Part shown: positions 53,201 through 64,000 of the stretch, one piece after another
How the letters are laid out: every line of letters begins with the position of its first letter
Numbering within the stretch: position 1 is the stretch's first letter
Assembly: GCF_042242105.1 (NCBI RefSeq)
Contig: NC_092019.1
Location: forward strand, 23,243,328-23,307,327
Length of the DNA stretch: 64,000 nt
Origin: Pempheris klunzingeri
Lineage: Eukaryota > Chordata > Actinopteri > Acropomatiformes > Pempheridae
Reading direction: 5' to 3'
Position numbers and translations under genes: made by a program
The notes under the pieces: generated by a model
What the model saw: the letters and a program-made list of their open reading frames with translations, nothing else
What the model was told of the DNA's origin: nothing
Databases searched by the model: none

Positions 53201-56200
53201 CATCCTCCTCCTCTCTCCTCTCCAGCTCTCTGGTCGGGTTGGCCAGTGGTGGGATGGACCAGCACACCAGTTCAGGCAAACGAATTCGCAAGCCCTCCCT
53301 GCTTTATGAGGACTTTGAGAGCCCGTCTCTGCCGCACACGATGGCCCAGGGTCCACCTGTCCCACCACAGCCGGCAGTGAAGGATCCCAACCGGCCGGGC
53401 CGCATGACCAACCAGCTGCAGTATCTCCAGAAGACCCTGATGAAGTTGTTGTGGAGGCACCACTTTGCCTGGCCTTTCCATGAGCCTGTTGATGCTTACA
53501 GGCTTAATCTACCAGTGAGTTCAATGCAGAAGCTTCAGCTTTCACTTTGATTTTGTTGAGTCATGTTTATGTTTCTGCAACTCGTGGTGGTGCCTAGGCT
53601 AAGATGTTAAAGTAAAAACCCTCTACTGGGTGCTCCTTCCGGTCAGTTTAGTTGATTTGCAGTGTTTAACATCCTCCACAAGTTATGGTTTCATTTGACA
53701 CACGTCTCACTCCTGTCATTCATTTTCAGGATTACCATAAAATTATCAAGCAGCCCATGGACATGGGGACCATTAAAAAGCGACTAGAGAACAGCTTCTA
53801 CCGCAGTGCTAGTGAGTGCATACAGGACTTCAACACAATGTTCACCAACTGCTACATCTACAACAAGGTAGGTTAAAAGGTAAAATACTGATCAACATGT
53901 TAGTGCCCTTTTCATTTCTCCCTCAGTCTTTCCTTAATACGATGGGCTCACTCTGCTCATTACATTTAACAGTAGGTGGGCCTGGTAAAACCTTTTAGTT
54001 ATACTGATGATTTAGGCCAAGGTGCAGACCCAGGGATTCTTTTAACATTGTGGGGAGGGAAATTTGTCTTTTTTCCCATGAGAAAATGTTCTTCTAATAC
54101 TTTGCAAACAGAAAATGTATGGGATACTCTCCCATGGTATGTGACAACTGAACATGTGCCAACCTGCGTAAACTTGGGAGGCAAAAGGGAAAATGAAAAT
54201 GGAAAGGTGACAAAGAAAGAAATGGCTACAGCACTGAACTGAGAAACGGTTGATCTGAAAATTAAGTGTAGATCCATTACCAAATAATATAATGTGGTCT
54301 TTTTCTTTTGTAAAGCATTCAACCGCTACATCTTTCATTCAGCTTTGACAGTGCATCTGTGTGTGCCAAGGGTGTCTAAGTGGTAGCTGCAGTGCATGGC
54401 AAAAACATTGATCCTGTCGTAGCATCAACACAACCAAGGTTCTCACTATCGGTTTCATTATAGCTGATTTCACTTTTGTTATTCATTATCATATATAAAA
54501 TATCAGAGGCAGTGACAAATCCCAAAGCAAGTTCCAAGTATTTGAAGTTGTGTCCAGTCAAAGTTTTGTATTTAATGTACGACTGATGTTTTCATCTGTC
54601 AGCAAACATATTAGTCAGCTGATTATTGAAACAATAATGAAACACATATGTTGAAGTTAAAATCTGTCCCAAGAACAATCCCTTTTTTATATTCTGGCTT
54701 CTTTGCAGTGTATTAATGTGTTTTATAATTATTATTATTCTTTTTTTTTGGGCAGCCAACAGACGACATTGTGCTGATGGCCCAGTCCTTAGAGAAGATC
54801 TTTCTCCAGAAGGTGGCCTTGATGCCCCAGGAGGAGGTCGAGCTCCCTCCTCCAGCTCCTCGAAGCAAGAACAGCAGGGGAAGAGGTCGCAAATCAGGTG
54901 AGTCTTGCAGAATTTGAATAAAGTTGTTTATGATGATTGTTGTTTTGGTTCATTCCAGGAATCACCTGAAAGCTTCTGTTATGACTGTGCAGACTGGACA
55001 CATTTTCAGTCACATATCTGCCTCCGTTATTGGCATCTTATGTACAAATGAATTACAGCTCAGCAATAATACAAAATATTTTCCCGTTGCAGAAATGTAT
55101 CATGTAAAAGTTGCATGACAGAAGCCTTGGAAGAAGCGGGTTATTACTGGACACATTCACTGCTTTTTACAAACTATTCTGAGTTCTAGTACTAAAGTAG
55201 AACGTACTGTATCTCTCAGCTTCGAGGGCCCAGCAGGTGCCAGCAGTGTCCCAGTCGGCCTACTCTCCTTCTTCCTCGGACACTGGGGAGTCCATGCTGG
55301 CCAACTCTCCCCAGACTGTGCTGACCAAAAGCCTGCCTCCGGCCACCATCATGGGCCTGCCCCCTACACAGCCCACAACTAAGGTATGTGCCAAAGACAT
55401 GCTGATAATGATGATCATCGTTGTGTTGTATGTCATTATTACAATCATAACATAGACGTTTCTATCAAGTTTGTCAATTGCTGCACACACAAAAATTGTA
55501 TTATTGTCCAAAAAACACAAATGTCTGGGGGGGGTTTGCTGAAACAGGAAGGTGTAGTGATTCAGAAAAGTTGCGAAATATTTCATATATTCAGCATTTT
55601 TGCTGGAAGAAGAAATATGTAGAATTACATTGTGAGTGGAATAAACATTGTGATCATAGCGATGTCCAACCTCTCTGCTTGTAGAAAAAAGGTGTGAAAC
55701 GTAAGGCAGACACCACCACCCCCTCCACCATGGGCTTGTCTGTGGGCATGTCGGGAGGAACGCACATGGTGGGCTTGGGGAAAGGAGGCCACGGGGGCCA
55801 AGTCCACGACAACTCCATGCACACCATCTCCTCCATGGGGGGCATGAGCTTGGAGACCCCACCTGGGATGGGCCTGGTCAGGAGCCCCGGAGGCCCAGTC
55901 CTGCTCCAGCCAATGATGTCTGGCACTGGGCGCAGAGTGGGCAGCGGACGCCCCATTAAACCCCCCAAGAAAGACTTGCCCGACTCTGTTCAGCCTCAGC
56001 CGTCGAGGAAGGGCAAACTAAGCCCTCAGCTGAGGTACTGCAGTGGGCTGCTGAAGGACATGCTGTCAAAGAAGCATGCTGCGTACGCCTGGCCTTTCTA
56101 CACACCTGTGGACGCAGCCGCACTGGGACTTCATGACTATCATGACATCATTAAGTGTCCCATGGACCTCAGCACCATCAAGGTGACTCGTACGCTTTTA

Positions 56201-58966
56201 ACTTATGGAACGTAGCAATAGAAACTCAGAATAGCTCCAACTGTGTTACTGATTGCACATTAAAGTTATGTTCTTTCTGAAACAGTGATAACATTGGGGG
56301 GGGAAAGAAGCACTAATAATGTTCTTTTCTAACTTGATCAGAGGAAGATGGACTGTCGTGAATACAGGGACGCTCAACAGTTTGCTAGCGATGTCAGACT
56401 CATGTTCTCCAACTGCTACAAGTACAACCCACCTGACCATGATGTGGTGGGCATGGCTCGGAAGTTGCAGGTGAGCCTGACTGTCTAATCCGATTTTTCA
56501 AATGATCAGACTGAGATGGAAGCGCAGTAGAATGTGAAGGAACTTGTTTCTGGTTAATCAGTAAGTTAATTTCTTAACTTCATTGATTTGGGCTTCTTTT
56601 GTGCCCCAGGATGTGTTTGAGTTCCGTTTTGCCAAGATGCCAGATGAACCACATATGGATCACACAGCCATGTCAATGAGTGGCCATCCAACCTCGTCGT
56701 CATCCTCCTCCTCATCCTCCTCGTCCTCATCCTCCTCCACCTCAGAGAGCGAGCCCAGCAGTGAGAGTGAAGAGAGCGAGAGCAGCCCCAACTCAGACAG
56801 CGAGGAAGAGCGGGCACATCGCTTGGCTGAGTTACAGGACCAGGTGTGCACGCAAGTAAGACCCCGAGGACTATTATTCATCCGCTTCTCTTAATTACAG
56901 CAAATCGCACGAAGAAACGTACAACGTCTTCACCGTGATCGTAATTTAAAATGCTCTTCTCTAAACAGCTCCGGGCCGTGCACGAGCAGCTGGCTGCCCT
57001 CTCCCAAGGACCCATCGTCAAGCCCAAAAAGAAGAAAGAGAAAAAGGATAAAAAGGAAAAGAAGAAAAAGAAGAAGCTGGAGAAGCGAAGTCGAGGTGGC
57101 AGAAGCAGAGCTGGCTCTGAGGAGTGGAAAATGCCCGGCAAGATTCTGAAAACCAAGTCCGCCAGAACAGGCAGCTCCCAGGCCAAGAAAAGCCAGGGGA
57201 AGAAGAGTAACAAGAACAGCAAGTTAGTAATTAAGTTAATTACCCACCTCACCCAAGTGACCATCCAACTGTCACTGTCGCATCAATGTGGAGTTTATAA
57301 CGCCAGTGCGCCAGAGAGTAAACAAAGTTGTATTATTAATGACGTATTTAGAATGCCTATAATGAGCTTTTGTCCCGACTCTATTGCCCCCTCTTGATTC
57401 TACAGGGCCACAAAGAAGCCATTCTACCCCCCACTGGCCCCTTCCATGCTGCCACACTACGACTCGGAGGAGGAGGAGGAGATTGTGCCCATGTCGTACG
57501 ACGAGAAGCGCCAGCTGAGCCTCGACATCAACAAGCTACCGGGAGAGAAGCTGGGCCGCGTGGTCCACATCATCCAGTCCAGGGAACCTTCCCTGAGGGA
57601 CACCAACCCCGAGGAGATTGAGATTGACTTTGAGACGCTCAAGCCGTCCACACTGAAGGAGCTGGAGCGCTACGTCATGACCTGTCTGAGGAAGAAGCCC
57701 CGTAAGCCTTACGGCGAACTAGGTAGATGAAAGCTTTAATAATGTCCTTTGCACTCACAAGTGAAAGTTAATCAGTATCCAGCACGAGCAGCTGTTTCTT
57801 TGGACAGTTTTGGGGTGAGCATTTAAAGTTAGTGTGTGTGTCTGTACTGAAGGTAAACACTGCTGGATAAGCTCCTTCAGTTTACAGTATAAAAGTTGAT
57901 TAGGCATTCTATCAGTGACATGTAATTGAAGTTGGTGTGATGTCGGGTCATATCAAAAAACACTCCTTAACACTAACCACAGCTCATCCTCAACAGTAAA
58001 CTAATGCACAGGTCACTGCATTGCCATATGGACTCCAGGTCCTAGTAACAGCTTTGTTGCCTTTTTGAGGTGCCGCAGCGAAGAAGGGCAGTATTGGCAA
58101 GTCTAAAGAGGAGCTGACTCTGGAGAAGAGGAGGGAGCTGGAGAGGAGGCTGCAAGATGTCAGCGGGCAACTCAATTCCGTCAAGAAACCTACGAAACCT
58201 AAAGGTGAGTTCACACATCCCCGTTCTCTGTGTGAATGTCTCCACGTGCACCTTCCATACTGCTGTTTAGATGATAACTGTTTCTGGATCGTTGCTTGTT
58301 TTTATAAAATATTTCTCTGGGTACATTAATAGTTCTGCTGCTTTTAATCTCTACCTGGTAGGTGTGTAAAACTCTCACCACGGTGCCACCAGGTCATGGA
58401 ATTAAGAGTCTTTTCCAGACCGGGAAAGCCGAGGAATTTATGAAATTAATGGGGCAAGTCATGGAAAATCAGGGGATTTTGTGCACAAAAATGTACATTT
58501 ATTTTCCCCCTAGACCAGTATTTTTTTTTATTTTTTTGTAAAGTAAGTAAGTTTCCTCTTCAGGTTGTCTCCAGTAATGCCTACATAAGATCCTAGCACC
58601 TGTTTCTCCTCCTCAGCTCCTGCTTTAATATTCACTGTTAAATCTGAGGCAAAGTCAGCAAACATGCCAGGAAAGCGTGCAGGAGCTTTGGTTACAAAAT
58701 GATGTGGAGAACTGAGTGTCAGCAATACATGACAGAAATGCTAAAGAGTCTAAAATGATATTTTTGCATTCCTCTCTTTGACAGAGCGGGAACCCTGTCT
58801 CATCTATTTACTCACATTTCTTGTTCTGTCCGCAGTGGAGAAGCCCAGCGCCGTAGAGACCCACACCCAGCCCTCACGCCTCAGCGGCAGCAGCTCCAGC
58901 TCCGACTCATCGTCATCCTCCTCCTCCTCCTCTTCCTCAGACACCAGTGATTCAGACTCTGGTTGA
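50254..58966 (+). CDS. brd2: BET-family double-bromodomain protein BRD2, 12 exons, 817 aa
   Basis: A nuclear reader of acetylated histone H4 that supports transcription. Exons: 50254-50285, 53226-53514, 53730-53867, 54756-54897, 55220-55383, 55685-56182, 56342-56470, 56610-56843, 56969-57222, 57406-57722, 58079-58204 and 58836-58966. Phases agree. Domains: [17 protein letters not shown] motif; bromodomain 1 (about 70-180, HFAWPF, acetyl-lysine Asn in NCYIYN); [13 protein letters not shown] basic motif; bromodomain 2 (about 365-475, YAWPFY, NCYKYN); Ser/Glu acidic stretch; a Lys-rich block; the ET domain (about 645-725, [20 protein letters not shown]); and a C-terminal poly-Ser tail ending SDTSDSDSG. 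Length matches vertebrate BRD2 (about 800 aa). Exon 1 codes for only 10 residues plus part of a codon before a 2.9-kb intron. A second Met at [11 protein letters not shown] in exon 2 could serve as an alternative start. Adjacent to tap1, as in the MHC region. Confidence 0.95.
50286..53225 (+). other. brd2: brd2 intron 1
   Basis: A 2.94-kb intron. The first 0.9 kb is CpG-rich with a GTTAGC/GCTAAC word cluster at 50350-50470. Several open frames here lack family resemblance and are treated as chance. The rest is AT-rich, with CT-rich sequence before the acceptor. Confidence 0.6.
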
Positions 58967-59340
58967 GAGAGAGAGAGAAAGAGAGAGATAGAGATAGAGA
59001 GAGTGAGCGAGGGAGAAATCAAGCTAAGAGAGGAAACGCTAATAACTCAGGGACTTGGGCTGGCCCAGGACACAGCACACCCTGAAACAGTGGGCTGGGA
59101 TGTTGGATACCTTGGCGGAAAAAAACACTCCAAGTGGACTCCTCAAATATTTTGAATGTGGGACTGAGAGATGTAAAACAATGTCTCTGTGGATAATCGC
59201 AGAACCCAAACACTAAATGCCTTGTTTCCCCTTCCTCCCCTTTGTAAATACTTGTACAAATTTATGTTTCTTTTATAAAGAAGAATTTTATGGCGATCCC
59301 CCAAAGAGGGAAGAGGAGTAATAAAAAAAAAAAAAAGGAT
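58967..59340 (+). other. brd2: brd2 3' UTR
   Basis: It starts with a (GA)n-rich stretch to about 59010. AATAAA at 59320-59325 is followed by an A-run, a possible proximal poly(A) site. Longer 3' ends up to about 60.6 kb cannot be excluded. Confidence 0.5.
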
Positions 59341-62300
59341 GTGGATAGATGGGCCTTACTCCAAATCTGCTTTGGCTGGCCTTATGCTGTGTCCTCTGCG
59401 GCGAGGGAGCGGAAGAGTGTTTGTTAATTTATTTGTCGTCTTCACCCACATTTCTGCAGACATTACTGGAATTTGAACCAGCAACCTTTTTGGTCACAAG
59501 CATTGCTTTTCTAACATCATCATCACCACTATCATCATCATCATCTTAGAACATCTCCTGTACTCGGCCTTAATCATTCAAATGGTTAATAATGGAAAAA
59601 GACAATACTGTCAAGGAGCTCAAAGGTTCCTTCTCGCGGTCACAGGTCTGAGAGCTGTGCAGCAGTAAATGGTTCTGGAGCAGTTCTCTTATGTTTACAC
59701 ACATTGTTGCAGTCAAATCTCAGTTTGACTTTGAGTTTCATGCTGCAGCCTGTATTTCTTGTGTTTTGGAGAAGGAAAAAAAAAAAAAAAGTGGGTTTAT
59801 ACAGTATAGAAATGGCTCAACATACTGTAATTACAACGTTTGCAAGTAACATATTTATTCAGTTTGTGTCGCCTTGGATGGCTGCACTGTTCTCCTCCTA
59901 AAAGCCCACCAGCCGTTTGAAGACTGACTAGTCTTATAAATGTAACACTAATCAAAGGACTGTCACTCAGTATTTTGAAATCAGTTCTTACTCTTCAGTA
60001 TTGATATTGTTCCCAACGTTTCTCTTCATTACATCAAACTGTAAGTGAAGCGCACGTTTACTTCTCAAGAGTTGAACACAGGCTGCTGAATGTTACCTGA
60101 TTCTAGGGCAGGTTTCTGATTTCCACATTATCCTGAAGACATCTGTAGCATTTTGAAAAGTTTCTCCAAAGAAACCCTCTGGCTGCTCTGCACCTGTGGA
60201 ACAAATGGTGTTGACTGATTAAACTAAAGCTGGCTAACGCTACAAGGAAATAAAGGTTAAAGGTGATCGTTATTTAGACATAAAGAGCCAGAAGTGCTCG
60301 TAGTCCATGCATAGTTGAAGCTGTTGTTGAACGTTCAGTGAAAGAATATATGCTTGTATATACTTAAACGGTATTTGCTGTTGCACAAACTTGTATTTCT
60401 GCTGTTCAGTCTCTTTTTCTTTTCTTTTTTTTTTCCAGTTATCTTGGTTCCTTGCTTTTTTACCTGCTGTTACTTCTCATTCCACTTAACTGTCTTAGTT
60501 GTTTCCTGAAGAGCGTTCACATGAGCATTGCTGCCTCTGGTCAAGCAGGTTGTTGCCTCTCAGAAGCATACCTTTCATTTGACAATTGTGTTTATTAAAA
60601 TATTCTCTTCTGTAGAAACTGAGCTCCGTCTGGCTGTGTGAGATGTTTCAAGTTTCTGTCTGGAGTCAATTGACTACGCGGTGTGTCACCTTTTTATTAA
60701 GTGATATACTGTTAAAGTCACTCATCAAACTAACACCCCTCACATGCTGTGGTTCCAGCTTTGACAAAATAAGCAATTTGAAGACATCACCCCTAGTTTT
60801 CCACGATTCTTTGAAATTCTTAAAGAGCAAATAAACTGATTAAGTAACAAAATGAAAATATCTTGAACTCAAAGCTGACAGTGACCTTTAATGGAAGTCA
60901 GGAGCACAAGTTACCCCTCAGTTTTGTGACTGACTTAGTACTTGACTGCTATTCAAATTCATATTAGATTGTAATATACTGAAGGACAAGAGGCCCTTTA
61001 ATGAACAGGACATCCCAGAGCTTTAAAAGCAACATCGTTGCTGTAAACTTGGTATTTTAATAAAAAAAAAAAAAACAAGCAGTGCCCCATATAAATGTTT
61101 CCTCCTGACAGCTGCATGCTGTGATTGTGATGTTCCTCCACTAGGTGGCAGCAGTTACCCACGAGATCCTTCTTCCTTCAGTGTTTTAAAGGTGGAGACC
61201 AGCTGCCACTGAGTTACAAAAGCATTGATTGGTTTGTGCTGTCAGGGAGTCATCTCTCACAATATGAGTCCAGTCTGATGTTGGGGAGGGACAAGCTGCA
61301 GGCAGAGAAACCTGCTCAGTTTGGTGAGTGAAGGACCTGAAGTGCAACATGGCGATGAATGTGCCCCCAGTGCTGCTGGGTCTCTGTGTTCCACAGTGCT
61401 GTCGAGGTTAGTCTTTGACATGACTGTAAGGAGGCTTTCAGAGTTATTGTCCTGAGGATGCACCAAGTAATGAAACTAATGAGGAATTCTTTGGTCATGA
61501 AAGATACATCATTACATTTTGACCATCATTAAAAGACTATTTTGTCTTCCTCTGCATTCTAAAATGTGACTGTCTTCTTCTGCTTAACTGTGGTTCACGT
61601 AGGTTTAGGTTTAAGTTTAGGTTGGCTTTTGGACTGGCATTGACTCTGGTGTCTGCTCCCAGTGCTTGCAGCAGCAGCAGCAGCAGCAGCAGCAGGCTGG
61701 TTAGAGTCATCTCTCAGAAGAGATGAACTAACTACTGGTTTAGGGAACATCAATAAATTACCGTTTAATTGTAACACAAAATTGTCTATCATAATGCTGA
61801 CTTGCCAGTATTAGTGAACATTTTGATTAAAAGAAAACAACTAAATTGGCCTCATGTAGCACGTCTACGTTTGATTATTAATGTGTAATTTGTTGTTCCT
61901 AAACGTTTTATTAAAACATAATGGGGTTTTCTTCAGTTGCTACCATTTAATGTGAGTAATTCCAACCAGCACTAGAAATGATCACCACAGTGTATAAGTA
62001 TATTGGATTTTAGTGCTTCATCTATTATCTACTAATATATTTATGGAGAAGTTGTGATTATTTAGCTTTGATTTAATGTGACGCAGTAATTAAAGCGTAT
62101 CACTACATAGTCCAGATAAGATGTTCCTCTTTATATTGGATTTTAGAGCTAAAAACCTGATAAAAAGATTTAAAAATATATAATAAAAGGAGCTCTAAAA
62201 TGCAACATAATAAGAGGTATGTTATAGTGATACATTTTGGTAATGATTTGGCATCACTGCGTTAGATTACATGGAAGCTATTTTAAAAAATCATAATTTA

Positions 62301-64000
62301 TCCATAAAAGTATTTATTAAAAAATGAGCTCTAAAATCCAATATAAAGACATGTGCACTATTTCTAATGTGTAATATTAATTTGTGGTTCTGATTAAGAA
62401 TCAGTGGCTATAGACTGTATAAAAGAAGTTGACTCTGGGCCTAAAAAGTGACTTCACTGGTTCGAAAAGAAGACTGATTGTAGGAAGTCTATGAGAAACT
62501 GACCTTTCTCACTTGATTTATTACCTCAGAAAACATTTTCCTTATCAGTTTATGATCACAATCACTAGTTTTAAGTCTTCTTTCATACAGCACGATGTTA
62601 TTAAGGAAATGATAGTCCATTTAGAGTAAAATAGATGATAAAGCAGGGTATGCTTTAGGGTGGGGTTATGAGGTGCGTCTCACCTAAACCTAACCTTCTG
62701 GACTAAACGTCACTTCTGGCTCCAAAACCAAGACGGTGACGGTCGAAATGCCAAACTGGAGGCTTCAAAATGGCAGTGCACACCCCAGTGAATGATGTCG
62801 CAGTGCCTATGTCCACTTCTTATATGCAGTCGATGTCACTGGGTCAAACAGTAATTTATTGGTGGTCCCTAAGTCAGCCTCCAGCAGTTATGCACAGGTT
62901 CTGGGAGGTGAGCCAACCATCCTCCTGCTGTCAAAGCTGGGGTAAACTGGGTAAGACCCAGCTGGGTCTGGAGTAAATGTCTGTCCAACACCCAAATTAA
63001 AACTAACCTCACTGAGGTCTGATGGAGCCAAACACTGCCAAAACCTTAGTAGCTGGTTGAATGTTATAAATTCTCCACAGCTTAGACACCAGATGTGTTC
63101 TTTGAACAACTTGATTGCTCATTACCAACACCATTATATCATCTAATGTGTTTTAAACCCTCTCAAACTGCAGGTAAACACTTTCTTTGCTTTCTGACCT
63201 TCTGTCAAAGGGTCGTCCCTGGCGACGGCAGCACCATATTGAATTTGACTGTGATCAGCTTTTCTTCGTCGGCCCCGTCATCTGTCAGGCAGCTCGGCCT
63301 CTGCCACAGTTTGCAGAGCGGTGGACCCCTGATCCCGGGCTCAGGATGCACGGTGACCTCAGGGTACCTGTAAGTACAACATCCCATAAAGGGAGAAAAT
63401 CATCCTCCAGAGATCACACATGAGATTTTTCTTATCCTATGAGTACTTGTGAAGATGTTGCTGAGACAGCGGGCTTCAGGGCAAATGGAAAGTCACCTTT
63501 AGTCAGTGACAGAAGAACTCAGATCTTTTACATCAGTAAACGTTCCACTTACAGCCACGTATAAACACTCCTCCAAGTACATACACTAAGTATTACCAGC
63601 AAAATGTAGCTAAAGTATCTAAAGTACTTTCTGCAGGGTATTGTCCCTTATAATCTATCATCATGTAGTATTAGATAGCCAATACTGATGCAGCATTTTA
63701 CTGTGCTAGCTGCTCGAGGTGGAGCTAGTTTTAGCTGTTTCATGTGCAACTGGTAAATTAGTTCAGTGGTTTCCAACCCAGGGGTCAGACCCCCTCTTAA
63801 GGGTCACAAATTAAATCAAAGGGGTCGTGAAATGACTTATGTGAGAGGAAAGAAAGTAAGTAGGCTAATCCTAAGAAGGCTACAGAGTTGACATTTCTAT
63901 GGACGCAGTTCCAACCGTAAAATCTAATCTTTTGTCTCATTTTTAAATCAATAAAATCAATTTAATCTTAGTCAAATTATTGATTTTTTTAGGTAAGTAG
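59341..64000. other. Intergenic tail, no gene recognised
   Basis: No splice-bounded exon or family motif was found. It holds (GCA)n at about 61668-61695 and AAGTA-type repeat remnants near 63490-63650. At about 63770-63850 (GGTTTCCAACCCAGGGGTC and onward) there is a fragment resembling another common fish interspersed repeat. Confidence 0.4.

Overview
This window is vertebrate nuclear DNA, almost certainly from a teleost fish, probably a percomorph. The genes are intron-rich with GT/AG junctions. Long (AC)n arrays and teleost-type interspersed repeats are present, and the protein sequences match fish versions of vertebrate families. No rRNA, tRNA, CRISPR, bacterial operon or recognisable retroviral element was seen.

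Layout, left to right. (1) 132-682, minus: one Glu-rich exon of an unrecognised gene running off the left edge. (2) 2030-7118, plus: an eight-exon PBC/TALE homeobox gene, pbx2. (3) 10129-11242 and 17542-18497, plus: two tandem three-exon HES/Her bHLH-Orange repressor genes ending in WRPWP. Between and around them lie duplicated blocks rich in CSL/RBPJ-type sites and E-boxes. (4) 20284-21045: a long-inverted-repeat Tc1/mariner-type element. (5) 21937-31157, minus: an eleven-exon Notch-family receptor whose exons join in phase from signal peptide straight to LNR repeats, with no EGF repeats. (6) 32834-36054, minus: a spliced gene with two copies of a transposase-like N-terminal domain. (7) 36.9-41.05 kb: nested direct duplications of a teleost repeat. 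(8) 41178-47894, plus: tap1, with an interferon/NF-kB-type promoter near 39.14-39.18 kb. (9) 50254-58966, plus: brd2. (10) 59-64 kb: no gene recognised.

PBX2, NOTCH4, TAP1 and BRD2 all lie in the human MHC region, so this is a compact piece of that conserved neighbourhood. The Notch-like gene sits where NOTCH4 would be expected beside PBX2. It shares the locus with two HES-type genes, a family that normally executes Notch output, and those genes are surrounded by CSL-like sites. The most interesting points are the EGF-less Notch with a shortened ankyrin domain, the duplicated CSL/E-box modules with an unexplained TGCGTAAAA motif, and the two-unit transposase-derived gene.

Exon coordinates were derived by hand from splice consensus and reading phase. 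All full gene models below close in frame. No similarity search or alignment was run, so family names rest on remembered sequence patterns.
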